From NCBI GenBank assembly GCA_011523285.1, contig WTHC01000039.1, positions 1 through 61,189 of the forward strand: a stretch of 61,189 nucleotides of DNA. Reading direction: 5' to 3'. A model generated the notes under the pieces. The model did not search any database. It saw nothing but the letters and a program-made list of their open reading frames with translations, and was not told the DNA's origin. Positions 18,871-28,663 of this stretch are shown piece after piece. The translations under genes and the position numbers were made by a program. Every line of letters begins with the position of its first letter. Position 1 is the stretch's first letter. Source of the DNA: Nitrosopumilaceae archaeon. GTDB taxonomy: Archaea; Thermoproteota; Nitrososphaeria; Nitrososphaerales; Nitrosopumilaceae.

Positions 18871-20406
18871 CTACTTTTTTAAAAAAATAATCCCAGCAAT
18901 TAAAGAAACAACGAATCCGATAGTTCCGAATATTTCATTCATAGAATACATAAAAACAGAACCAATGAGTATTGAAGATGCGAATACACTAATTGCCATA
19001 GATTTGTTTTTTTTATCTGATGAGTTATTCACGTTTTGTTTACTTAAAAATTTGTGTAATTCTGAGATTATTGAAATTATTGAATCAGAGGATTTTGATA
19101 TATTTGAAATTGTATTATGTAGCTCACTTAGATATGCTTTTGTGTTTATATGATCTTGGGTTAATATTTTTTGTAAAATTTTAATAAGTTTAAACTCAAC
19201 GTTATGAGTTTTATATATTCCTTCTATAATAGATGTCATTCTAATGTACAAAGATAAATTTTTTGGTAAAATAAATGGGAATTTACCCATGGATTTGTTA
19301 ACTATGGATGTAAGAGATTGAATTTCATGTTCTGTTGGTTTTTTACCATGTAATGAATTTATTGACATGTCTATACTTTTTTCTATTATTGTTTTATCAA
19401 AATCAGGTATTAACATACCAAGTTTATACATGGCATTAATAGTTCTAGATGTATCTTTATCAATCAATGCAAGGTATAATCTTATTAATAGCATACGTGT
19501 CTCATTGTCTAATTTACCAACCATTCCATGATCATAAATTATTATAGATCCATCTTGCCCCACTGAAATATTTCCTGGATGCGGATCTGCATGAAAAACT
19601 GCATGACATAACAACATGGTAAAAAATATTTCGTGCACATCACGTACTAATTTTACTCTATCAATACCGTGTTTATCTAATTTTTCTATATCTGTAATTT
19701 TGATTCCTGGTATGTATTCCATAGTTAAAATATTTTTTGTAGAATAATCATCATATATATCTGGAACAACAACATTATTGAAAATAGATAAATTTTTTTT
19801 AATTAAATGTAAATTTTGTGCTTCGAGATCATAATTCATTTCTTCATATATTGTTTCTATAAACTGCGATAACATGGCACGTATTGATGTTTTTATACTA
19901 GAATCTATAAACCTGGTTATAAATGGAAGTACTTTTTGTAGTATTTGAATATCTAATTCAATAATCTTGTCAATTTCAGGTCTTTTGACTTTAATGATTA
20001 CTGTTTTCCCATGTAATTTTGCAAGATGTGCCTGCGCCAACGAAGCTCCAGATATCGCGTTAGGGGAAATATAATCAAATGCTGTTTGGCCTAATTCTGA
20101 GTCAATTACAGTTTTTATTTTAGAGAATGGATCTTGAGGTACTTTGTCTTGTAAGTTAGATAACTCAGAAAGGTATGGCTGAGGTAATATGTCAGCACGT
20201 GAAGATAACCATTGACCAAATTTTATATAAACAGGGCCTAACGACATAAAAGTGTTCAGGATTCTATGAGCATGCTTTTTATATTTTTTAATATTAACAT
20301 TTTTGCCCTTTTTTTTGATCCAATCACGCCGATCATATTTTATTGAAATTATAATTGGGATAATTTTAATAATTACTTTAATAATTCGAAATATTTTGAA
20401 TTCCAC
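18871..20406 (-). CDS. ABC1/UbiB-family atypical kinase with C-terminal TM helices
   Basis: LGPVYIKFGQWLSSRADILPQPYLSELSNLQD, AHLAKLHGKTVIIKVKRP, HADPHPGNI. Confidence 0.92.
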   Translation of the reverse strand: MEFKIFRIIKVIIKIIPIIISIKYDRRDWIKKKGKNVNIKKYKKHAHRILNTFMSLGPVYIKFGQWLSSRADILPQPYLSELSNLQDKVPQDPFSKIKTVIDSELGQTAFDYISPNAISGASLAQAHLAKLHGKTVIIKVKRPEIDKIIELDIQILQKVLPFITRFIDSSIKTSIRAMLSQFIETIYEEMNYDLEAQNLHLIKKNLSIFNNVVVPDIYDDYSTKNILTMEYIPGIKITDIEKLDKHGIDRVKLVRDVHEIFFTMLLCHAVFHADPHPGNISVGQDGSIIIYDHGMVGKLDNETRMLLIRLYLALIDKDTSRTINAMYKLGMLIPDFDKTIIEKSIDMSINSLHGKKPTEHEIQSLTSIVNKSMGKFPFILPKNLSLYIRMTSIIEGIYKTHNVEFKLIKILQKILTQDHINTKAYLSELHNTISNISKSSDSIISIISELHKFLSKQNVNNSSDKKNKSMAISVFASSILIGSVFMYSMNEIFGTIGFVVSLIAGIIFLKK

Positions 20407-20407
20407 T

Positions 20408-20776
20408 TTATTTTAACTTTTTTACTAGATCATAACCTACATATCCTAATACTACCGCAGAGATAAGCCAGATCAAATTTTTGGAATTTTTGCTGCCGTT
20501 TTTGAGTATGCACGAAGAGAATTTGCCTCCAAAAAAAGATAATAATAATCCTGTTAATATTTCAGGCGCATCACAAAGTAAATGTCCTATGGGGTCTTTA
20601 CGTGGATCCTTTTTATCCATATGTACTAAAAAAGTATTCTCGTATTCACGTATATGTAGATTTCTGTATCTGTATTGTTTAATTGCGTTTTTTTTTAATC
20701 CGAGAAATGTTTCTTGTGCACCATCTAACATAAATTGTCGTATTTCTTTTGGCACAGAGATTTCATTATTTGTCAT
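20408..20776 (-). CDS. Conserved hypothetical protein (122 aa) with C-terminal hydrophobic segment
   Basis: 2 bp from the UbiB-like gene on the same strand, so probably co-transcribed. Confidence 0.6.
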   Translation of the reverse strand: MTNNEISVPKEIRQFMLDGAQETFLGLKKNAIKQYRYRNLHIREYENTFLVHMDKKDPRKDPIGHLLCDAPEILTGLLLSFFGGKFSSCILKNGSKNSKNLIWLISAVVLGYVGYDLVKKLK

Positions 20777-20870
20777 AAAAAAATATTTGGGAGTATTTTA
20801 TATATTTCTAATTGTTGAAAATCAATACTGCCTTACTAAGTTATAAAATATTTGATAATACCTATAATAT

Positions 20871-21410
20871 ATGGTTACGAATGTAAAAATAATCTCAAAA
20901 AATAAAATTTATTCAAATAATATTTTTGAGATACAAAAAAATGAGTTGATGTGGGACCAACAAATAAGAAAATTTGATATAATAAAACACAATGGTGCTG
21001 TTTCTATATTAGCATTAGAAAACAAAGATGTAGTTATGATAGAACAATACCGTCCTTCAATAGAAGATTACATTATGGAGATACCTGCTGGAACCATAGA
21101 AAAAAACGAGAAAATAAAAGAATGTGCAATAAGGGAACTGGAAGAAGAAACTGGTTATAAAGCTAAAAACATCTTTCATATGATATCATATTACTCATCA
21201 ATAGGATACAGTACAGAATTGATTCACTGTTATGTTGCAACTGGCATATACAAAAACAGTAATAGGTTATTTACTAGTGACGAAATTATAAATATAAAAA
21301 AAATTAGATTCAAAACATTACTTGAAATGATCCAAACAAATAGAATAAAAGATTCTAAGACAATATGCGCAATATTGTTTTATAATCAACTCAACAATCA
21401 AGTATTGTAG
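20871..21410 (+). CDS. NUDIX hydrolase (ADP-ribose pyrophosphatase-like)
   Basis: Nudix box GTIEKNEKIKECAIRELEEETGY. Confidence 0.93.
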   Translation: MVTNVKIISKNKIYSNNIFEIQKNELMWDQQIRKFDIIKHNGAVSILALENKDVVMIEQYRPSIEDYIMEIPAGTIEKNEKIKECAIRELEEETGYKAKNIFHMISYYSSIGYSTELIHCYVATGIYKNSNRLFTSDEIINIKKIRFKTLLEMIQTNRIKDSKTICAILFYNQLNNQVL

Positions 21411-22381
21411 TTAGGTTTTACAAGATCTGCTAGATCAATCCATGAATGTATTATTTTCTCCAACATGTGAATTATATCTAGATAATCTAATGGTATTTGT
21501 TTCGTGTTTTCTAACAAATATCTAACATCATATATTTTTTTTTGGTATTTATTATATAATTTGATAGCTTCTATTGCCAAGCATCTATTATTTAATATGA
21601 ATGCATCTATTGATTTTTGTTCTATCAAACCAAAAGATCTTGTCAAGTCATAAACTTTTTGAAGTTCTTGTTTTGATAGCGTAGTATTTATTAATAGATT
21701 TGCTAGATCGACAATAACATCACCGGTTGTTTCTAATATGTGAGCCGCAATTCTATAATCTAGAATATCAATATTTTCTAGATTAAATTTATTAGCTAAT
21801 TTTCTATCTACTATAATTGTACGTATTAATCGTACCAGTAGAAAATATTGTCTATCTACTTCATCGTCTCTAGTTGATAACGAATGTAAATTGGTGCGAT
21901 CACTCAAAGAAAATCCTAATAAAACAGTATTAAACATGCCAAGTTCTATTGTACTTATTCTTTTCAAAATTTTTTCTGGGTTTAATGTAGTACTATCTAA
22001 TAAAAATTGAAGATCTATATTATAGGAGCCTTCTTCTACGATCTCCATTCCTACTAATCTTCTCATGGAACCTCGTATTTTTTCACGATCTTCAGTAGGG
22101 ATTATGATATCTTTACTTTTTATTTTTATTAAATCATATCCTGACAAATATGCGCCTATTATATCTGCAATTATGTTTTCTTCAGTTTGAAGAGGGTAAG
22201 AAATAATCACTTCTTGTGAAACGTGTGTGTTTTTATTTATTGTGATCGATATATTGTTATTATTTGCTTCCAATTCAACTTCGTCACTTTTATGTAGGTT
22301 ATTAGTATCAACCCATTGTTTGGGAAGAGAGACCAATATGCTATTCCCTATTTTTTGTAATGTTCTAACGAATTTGGCCAA
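21398..22381 (-). CDS. PhoU-like regulator with N-terminal AbrB/SpoVT-type domain
   Basis: KIGNSILVSLPKQWVDTNNLHKSDEVELE swapped-hairpin motif, then helical PhoU-like region. Confidence 0.82.
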   Translation of the reverse strand: MAKFVRTLQKIGNSILVSLPKQWVDTNNLHKSDEVELEANNNNISITINKNTHVSQEVIISYPLQTEENIIADIIGAYLSGYDLIKIKSKDIIIPTEDREKIRGSMRRLVGMEIVEEGSYNIDLQFLLDSTTLNPEKILKRISTIELGMFNTVLLGFSLSDRTNLHSLSTRDDEVDRQYFLLVRLIRTIIVDRKLANKFNLENIDILDYRIAAHILETTGDVIVDLANLLINTTLSKQELQKVYDLTRSFGLIEQKSIDAFILNNRCLAIEAIKLYNKYQKKIYDVRYLLENTKQIPLDYLDIIHMLEKIIHSWIDLADLVKPNYNT

Positions 22382-22443
22382 TTTAAATCAGTATAAATAA
22401 TTTAAACCATATTTTTATATTTTTAATTAAGTTTAAATTCTAG

Positions 22444-23349
22444 ATGAGTAAAGCTAAAGTAATTGCGTTTTGTCCAGCTCATATAACTGGGTTTTTCAAA
22501 CCAGAATTAGCTTTCAATAAACCTGAATTAATAGGCTCTACAGGCGTTGGTTTTTCAATAAAACAAGGCATAACTACATCAGTAACAGTAGAAGGTAGCT
22601 ATAAAACAAGCATTAAGATCAATAACATAGGATATAAATCAAATGACAACAAAGTATCAAAATTTATAGTAAATGAATTTCTTAAATTAACTGACAAGCA
22701 GTTAGTGATAAATATAACTCACAATACTACAATTCCAATAGGATATGGTTTAGGGTGTAGTGGAGCTGCGGCATTATCGTTATCACTAGCATTAAACAAA
22801 GCATTTAATTTTAAATATTCTAAAATTGAAGTTGGCCAAATTGCTCATAAAGCGGAGATTATATGCAACACAGGCTTGGGAGATGTTTTAGCTACATATT
22901 ATGGTGGTTTTGAAATACGTACAAAAGGCGGAGCGCCTGGAATAGGATCAGTTGAAAAAATACATATAAACAGTAAATCTATGGTAATAATTGGTTGTTT
23001 ATCTTCAATTCGCACCAAAAAATTAATTCAAAAGAGTAAAAAAGTTAGTGCGCTAGGAGATGAAATGGTGAATAGATTTTATCAAACCAAAGATAGTAAT
23101 GATTTTCAAGATATGTCATTAAAATTTGCACACCATATGAATATAATCACTCCTAAAATGAATTCTATAATTACTGAGTTACATCAAAATAAAATTAAAT
23201 GTGGCGTGGCTCTTTTTGGAGAAACTATATTCACTCTTATACATCAGAATATGGAAAAAAAAGTTTTAAAGATAATGGAAAAATATCAATGTACCATAAT
23301 CAAATCTAAAATTGATTATGCAGGAGCTAGAATAAAAAATCATGTATGA
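22444..23349 (+). CDS. Pantoate kinase (archaeal, GHMP family)
   Basis: CPAHITGFF N-terminus, IPIGYGLGCSGAAALSLSLALN GHMP motif, first of a CoA-biosynthesis operon. Confidence 0.9.
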   Translation: MSKAKVIAFCPAHITGFFKPELAFNKPELIGSTGVGFSIKQGITTSVTVEGSYKTSIKINNIGYKSNDNKVSKFIVNEFLKLTDKQLVINITHNTTIPIGYGLGCSGAAALSLSLALNKAFNFKYSKIEVGQIAHKAEIICNTGLGDVLATYYGGFEIRTKGGAPGIGSVEKIHINSKSMVIIGCLSSIRTKKLIQKSKKVSALGDEMVNRFYQTKDSNDFQDMSLKFAHHMNIITPKMNSIITELHQNKIKCGVALFGETIFTLIHQNMEKKVLKIMEKYQCTIIKSKIDYAGARIKNHV

Positions 23350-24124
23350 CATTAATGCTATAAATCTTCCAAAAAATCATCCTAGATTAAAATCATTATT
23401 AATAAGAGATAAGCTTGTTGCGGGATTCAAGAATGGGCTTGTAGTACAACAAGGCTTAATGGCACATGGACGTGGAGAAGCTTTTGATTATTTATTGGGC
23501 GAAAAAAGTATGAAGTATGCTAAATTAGCAATAAAAACTGCAGCTGCTGTTTTATTTTTAGCAAAATTACCAATAATTTCAGTGAATGGAAATATTGCAG
23601 CGTTATGCCCAAGAGAAATTGTAGAGTTATCAAATATAACCAATACTAAAATTGAAGTCAATTTATTTTATCACAACGAAAAACGAAAGCAAGCTATTGC
23701 AAATAATCTAAAAAAACATGGTGCAAAGGAAATATTGGGTATGAAAATCGAATCACACAAACATATCAAAGGTTTAGAGAGCAGTAGAAAAGTTGTAGAT
23801 AAGGATGGAATTTATAAAGCTGATGTTGTTTTAGTGCCTTTGGAAGATGGAGATAGGTGTATAAAACTAAAACAACTAGGAAAAACAATAATTACATTTG
23901 ACTTAAATCCATTTTCACGAACATCACAAACAGCAGATATAACAATAATAGATAATGTAGTTAGAGGGATTATTGAATTAATTAGAATAAGCAAAAAAAT
24001 ATCAAACAAAGATGATAAATATTTGAGAAAAATAGTCAATGATTTTGATAATAAAAAAAATATAGCTCTTAGTATATTACAAATTAATAACAACTTACTA
24101 AAGAACATAATTAATTATGAATAG
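23342..24124 (+). CDS. 4-phosphopantoate--beta-alanine ligase (phosphopantothenate synthetase)
   Basis: HPRLKSLLIRDKLVAGFKNGLVVQQGLMAHGRGEAFDYLLGE, DLNPFSRTSQTADITIIDNVVR. Confidence 0.92.
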   Translation: MYDINAINLPKNHPRLKSLLIRDKLVAGFKNGLVVQQGLMAHGRGEAFDYLLGEKSMKYAKLAIKTAAAVLFLAKLPIISVNGNIAALCPREIVELSNITNTKIEVNLFYHNEKRKQAIANNLKKHGAKEILGMKIESHKHIKGLESSRKVVDKDGIYKADVVLVPLEDGDRCIKLKQLGKTIITFDLNPFSRTSQTADITIIDNVVRGIIELIRISKKISNKDDKYLRKIVNDFDNKKNIALSILQINNNLLKNIINYE

Positions 24125-24950
24125 ATCTATACACGATATAGTTAATCAGAAAAAACAAAAAAAAATATCTGCAATTACTAGTTATGATTATACAATGGCA
24201 TCACTTTGTGACGAAGCTGGAATTGATTTAATTTTAGTTGGAGATAGCGCCGGAGTGGTTATGTTAGGTTATGAAAATACTATTCCAGTCAAGATGAGAG
24301 ATATGTGTTTATTTACCGAAGCTGTAAACAGGGCAACTAAAAATGCAGTAGTTGTTTCAGATCTACCTTTTAGATCATATAACAACATATCACAATCGAT
24401 AAATAATTCACGAAGACTTATAGCGTCAGGTGCTGATGCAATTAAAATAGAAGGCGGATCTCAAATAACAAATAAAATAAAAGCGATAACAGGAAAAGGG
24501 ATTTCAGTTATGGGACATATAGGCTTACAACCACAAACTATGATTCATGAAAAACGTAGAATACGTGGAGATACTAAAACAGAGGCAGTTAGTCTTATTG
24601 AAGATGCAAGGTTACTTGAGAAATCAGGAGTGTTTTGTATAATACTAGAAATGATAAATTACGAAGTTGCAAAAATAATAACAAATAGTGTAGAAATACC
24701 AACAATAGGTATAGGATCTGGAAGTTATTGCGATGGACAGATATTAGTTATTCATGATATGTTAGGTCTTTATGACAAAGTTAAATTCAAGTTTGTAAAA
24801 AAATATCTGTCACTATCACATGACATAATTAATGCCATCAAAATGTACAAAAATGAAATAGAACAAAATGAATTTCCAAGCACTAGTAATTGTTTTTCTA
24901 TGAAGCAAACAGAATATCAAAAATTAAAAAAGCTATACGGTGTTAATTAA
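24117..24950 (+). CDS. panB: Ketopantoate hydroxymethyltransferase
   Basis: AITSYDYTMASLCDEAGIDLILVGDSAGVVMLGYENTIPV and SVMGHIGLQPQ. Confidence 0.95.
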   Translation: MNRSIHDIVNQKKQKKISAITSYDYTMASLCDEAGIDLILVGDSAGVVMLGYENTIPVKMRDMCLFTEAVNRATKNAVVVSDLPFRSYNNISQSINNSRRLIASGADAIKIEGGSQITNKIKAITGKGISVMGHIGLQPQTMIHEKRRIRGDTKTEAVSLIEDARLLEKSGVFCIILEMINYEVAKIITNSVEIPTIGIGSGSYCDGQILVIHDMLGLYDKVKFKFVKKYLSLSHDIINAIKMYKNEIEQNEFPSTSNCFSMKQTEYQKLKKLYGVN

Positions 24951-26201
24951 TTGAAAAATCTTAATGAGCATCCGTCTCATGACATTATAGGCACACATGG
25001 CATTGAATTATTAGATAAGAAAATAATATTATGTATTGGTGGCAGCGTGGCAGTCTATAAAGCTATAGAATTAGCTAGATTACTGATGAGGCATGGAGCA
25101 GATGTAATATGTGTTATGAGTAAATCAGCTACCAAACTAATAAACTCAAATTATTTCAAATGGGCAACAGGAAATTATGTTATCACAGAATTGAGTGGAG
25201 AGTTAGAACATATTAAATTAGCAGATTACAAAAAATCAGATTGCATTGTAGTTTATCCTTCCACAGCTAATATAGCGGGAAAATTAGCAAATGGGATATC
25301 AGATAGCTTATTATCTACAATTTTAATGGTGGGACTTGGAGCTAATATTCCGATATTCATGGCCCTTGCAATGCATGAGTCTATGTATAAGAATATAGCA
25401 GTAACTAAAAACATTAATTTTTTGAGAGATAAAGTGAATATCATAGAATCTAACATCGATGAGGGTAAAGCAAAGATTCCAAATCCTGAAAAAGTAACGA
25501 AATGCGTTATTGAGAGAATTACTCAAAAATCTATTTTAGCAGATAAACGTATTTTAGTTACAGCTGGAGCTACAATAGAATATATTGATCCAATAAAGGT
25601 TATTACTAATAATAGTACTGGAAAAACTGGAGTGCTATTTGCGAAAGAAATGGCAGAACATGGCGCAGATGTTACTTTGATATATGCACATGGATCTGAA
25701 AATCCTCCAAATGGAGTAAAAGTAATACGTGTAAACACTACTAATGAGATGTTCGAGTCAATAAAACAAGAAATGAAAAATAAAATAGATGTTGCTGTGT
25801 TAGCATCTGCAGTATCAGATTATAGACCAAGTAGAATTAACAAATCTAAGATCAAATCTACTAAAATAAATTTAAAATTGAATCGTACTATTAAGATAAT
25901 AGATCATATCAAAAAAATTCAAAACGATGTTTTTCTGGTTGGTTTTAAGGCAGAAGCTTGCGTTTCTAAAAATACTCTAATCAAAACAGCAAAACAAAAA
26001 ATGATAGATTCTAATTCGGATATGATAGTAGCTAATGACATTGGAGATACAAAATACAAAAATAATCCAGATTATAATGATGTTACTATAATAAATAATA
26101 AATCAGTAGTCAATACAGGATGGACTACAAAATCTAACATAGTAAAAATAATTGTGAAAATCATCATACAGAACATTCATAATAAATCATCATCATTATA
26201 A
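24951..26201 (+). CDS. coaBC: Bifunctional phosphopantothenoylcysteine decarboxylase / phosphopantothenate--cysteine ligase
   Basis: Flavoprotein LCIGGSVAVYKAIELARLL and ligase VTAGATIEYIDPIKVITNNSTGKTG; TTG start directly after panB. Confidence 0.93.
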   Translation: MKNLNEHPSHDIIGTHGIELLDKKIILCIGGSVAVYKAIELARLLMRHGADVICVMSKSATKLINSNYFKWATGNYVITELSGELEHIKLADYKKSDCIVVYPSTANIAGKLANGISDSLLSTILMVGLGANIPIFMALAMHESMYKNIAVTKNINFLRDKVNIIESNIDEGKAKIPNPEKVTKCVIERITQKSILADKRILVTAGATIEYIDPIKVITNNSTGKTGVLFAKEMAEHGADVTLIYAHGSENPPNGVKVIRVNTTNEMFESIKQEMKNKIDVAVLASAVSDYRPSRINKSKIKSTKINLKLNRTIKIIDHIKKIQNDVFLVGFKAEACVSKNTLIKTAKQKMIDSNSDMIVANDIGDTKYKNNPDYNDVTIINNKSVVNTGWTTKSNIVKIIVKIIIQNIHNKSSSL

Positions 26202-27254
26202 AATTAATAGATCTTTTGTGAATTTATGTAACAAAACATATTTGTCTGTTACGATGAGAGAATCTTCAATTCTAACGCCTAATTTATGTGGTATATAAAT
26301 TCCAGGCTCTATGGTGATCACCATATTACGGTTTAACTTTGTTTGATTAGTAGACGATATTATTGGTGATTCATGTACGTCTATACCTATACCATGTCCA
26401 GTAGAATGAATAAAATATTCTCCATATTTATGCGAACTAATATAGTCTCTACATGTTTTGTCTATGTAACTGCATATGACTCCATTACGTACATTATCAA
26501 CACCATACGATTGAGAAGTTTTCACAATGTCATAGATTTGTTTTGCAGTTTCAGAAACTGCGCCCAACCCAAATGTACGAGTAGCATCAGATACATATCC
26601 TTTATATCTCAATGTAAGATCAACTACAACTAAATCACCACTATTAAATTTTCTATGTGTGACTTGCGCATGCGGTAATGCAGCATTTGGACCACCAGCA
26701 ATGATCAAAGGGTTAATTGTAAATTTGTAGCCAGTATCAAACATCTCGTATTCCATAGCTTTAGACATTAGAAATGTTTGTAATTCATTTTCAGTTTGTC
26801 CAATTTGTATTTTATTTGCACAAATATCAAATAAATTATCTATTATAGCAGCAGCTTTTTGAAGTATATTTATTTCCTTTGTATCTTTGATTAAACGTGA
26901 GTTAAAAAATGGATCTGTAGATCTGACTATATCAGATTTGAGATTTAAATTTTTGAGTACTTCATAATCATCACAGTCAGTACATATTTTACAATTTTTA
27001 GTTGTTGAAAGTAATGATCGGATCAGATCATTTCGTGTTGATTTTATAATAGTGCAATCTATGGATTCTGTTCTCGCTCTATATTCTTCCAGTTCTGATG
27101 TTATTATTACAGTATCTAATGTATTTTTTAATATAGCTATACATTCTCCCCAAAATCCAGTCATATAAAAAATATTCTCTGGTGAAAAAGCCACTAATGT
27201 ATCACAACCAATTGCCAATGCGTGATTGATGAGATTCTGTCTACGATTTTTCAT
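26196..27254 (-). CDS. M24 metallopeptidase (Xaa-Pro aminopeptidase/PepQ-like)
   Basis: VVDLTLRYKGYVSDATRTFGLG, HSTGHGIGIDVHESP, VITIEPGIYIP. Confidence 0.92.
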   Translation of the reverse strand: MKNRRQNLINHALAIGCDTLVAFSPENIFYMTGFWGECIAILKNTLDTVIITSELEEYRARTESIDCTIIKSTRNDLIRSLLSTTKNCKICTDCDDYEVLKNLNLKSDIVRSTDPFFNSRLIKDTKEINILQKAAAIIDNLFDICANKIQIGQTENELQTFLMSKAMEYEMFDTGYKFTINPLIIAGGPNAALPHAQVTHRKFNSGDLVVVDLTLRYKGYVSDATRTFGLGAVSETAKQIYDIVKTSQSYGVDNVRNGVICSYIDKTCRDYISSHKYGEYFIHSTGHGIGIDVHESPIISSTNQTKLNRNMVITIEPGIYIPHKLGVRIEDSLIVTDKYVLLHKFTKDLLIL

Positions 27255-27319
27255 GATATTATTTTGCTATTTGTGTTTGTAAAGTTTTATAATATAATAT
27301 ATTGATAATTGTTTAGATC

Positions 27320-28327
27320 ATGGATAAAAAAAAAATTGTCGCTTTATTGTCTGGTGGGTTAGATAGTCAATTAGCTATTAAAATGATGCAAGAAAAAAAT
27401 TTTGAAGTGTCTGCAATTGCAATAAAAACACCATTTTGTGATTTTGATTGTGGGAGAGGATGTGGATCTGAGATTAAAGAAAAAGCTGATGATTTGGGTG
27501 TTAGTTTAAAAACAGTATACTTAGGCGAAAATTATATAGAGATGCTTAAACACCCCAAACATAAATTTGGATCTGGTATGAATCCATGTATAGATTGTAG
27601 AACTATGATGTTCAATGCAGCAAAAAAGTATATGGAAGAAATAAATGCAGAATTCGTTATTTCTGGCGAAGTGTTAGGGCAAAGACCGATGAGCCAACAT
27701 AATAAAGCATTAAAGATCATAGAAGATGAATCAAATTTGAGTGGAAAAATTGTTAGGCCATTATCAGGTATGTTGTTACCTAAAACAGAACCAGAAAAAA
27801 AAGGATTGATATCTAGAAAAGATTTAGAAAAAATTAAAGGGCGGACTAGAAAATCACAGTTAAAACTAGCACAAAAATTTGGAATTAATAACCCTCCAAA
27901 TGCTGGCGGCGGATGCTTGTTAACAGATAAATCTTTTGCGCAAAAAGCTAAAGATCTTTTCAAATACATAGAAAATCCAACAATGAATGATATCGAATTA
28001 TTAAAAATAGGAAGGCATTTTAGATTTAATAAAACAACCAGGTTAATAATTGGCAGAAATGAACGTGAAAATGAAATTATAGAGTCTCTAAAACTCTCTG
28101 ATGATGTATTGTTGTATGTGAAAGATCATGTCGGACCAACTTCACTATTACGTGGTAAGCAATGTATGGACCAGATAGAAATAGCTTCACAAATTACAAT
28201 ACGTTATTCAGATGCTTCTATAAATACAAATACGAATGTTATTTACGAATACAAAGATATGAAATATGAAATCAACACAAATTATAAAGACAAATTTTTT
28301 TATTTAAAATATAGAATTAGTCTTTGA
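27320..28327 (+). CDS. PP-loop ATP pyrophosphatase, putative tRNA thiolation enzyme with NFACT-R/DUF814-like tail
   Basis: PP-loop LLSGGLDSQLAIKMM; CIDCRTMMFNAAKKYMEE; FVISGEVLGQRPMSQ; C-terminal GRHFRFNKTTRLIIGRNERENEII. Confidence 0.75.
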   Translation: MDKKKIVALLSGGLDSQLAIKMMQEKNFEVSAIAIKTPFCDFDCGRGCGSEIKEKADDLGVSLKTVYLGENYIEMLKHPKHKFGSGMNPCIDCRTMMFNAAKKYMEEINAEFVISGEVLGQRPMSQHNKALKIIEDESNLSGKIVRPLSGMLLPKTEPEKKGLISRKDLEKIKGRTRKSQLKLAQKFGINNPPNAGGGCLLTDKSFAQKAKDLFKYIENPTMNDIELLKIGRHFRFNKTTRLIIGRNERENEIIESLKLSDDVLLYVKDHVGPTSLLRGKQCMDQIEIASQITIRYSDASINTNTNVIYEYKDMKYEINTNYKDKFFYLKYRISL

Positions 28328-28387
28328 CATAGATGTAAATAGTAATTGACAAATAATACTTTTTCGATTATTACTCAATCTTAAATA

Positions 28388-28663
28388 ATGCACAAACAAG
28401 AACCTATCTATTTGAAAGCAATAACATTGAGAGAATTGAGTGATGTTTATTCATTAAAGAAAGATATTAAAAATAAAATAATATTAATTGTAAGAATTAC
28501 GCCATTAGCACAAAAAGACGTAGAAGGGTTACGTAAAGCTGTTGAAGAATTATATTCATTCACAAAAGATTTTGATGGAGATATGGTGAGACTTGGAGAT
28601 GAGCGTATCATTGTAACACCGCCCAATGTTAAAATTTGGAAGTCAAATAACAGATTAGAATAA
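28388..28663 (+). CDS. sepF: Archaeal SepF-like cell division protein
   Basis: KAITLRELSDVYSLKKDIKNKIILIVRITPLAQKDVEGLRKAVEELYSFTKDFDGDMVRLGDERIIVTPP, typical DUF552/SepF core. Confidence 0.82.
   Translation: MHKQEPIYLKAITLRELSDVYSLKKDIKNKIILIVRITPLAQKDVEGLRKAVEELYSFTKDFDGDMVRLGDERIIVTPPNVKIWKSNNRLE

Noticed and set aside
20481-20846. 121-aa plus-strand ORF
   Set aside because: Antisense to the 122-aa conserved protein paired with UbiB; composition typical of a shadow ORF.
27532-27969. 145-aa minus-strand ORF
   Set aside because: Antisense to the PP-loop enzyme gene; no recognisable domain.
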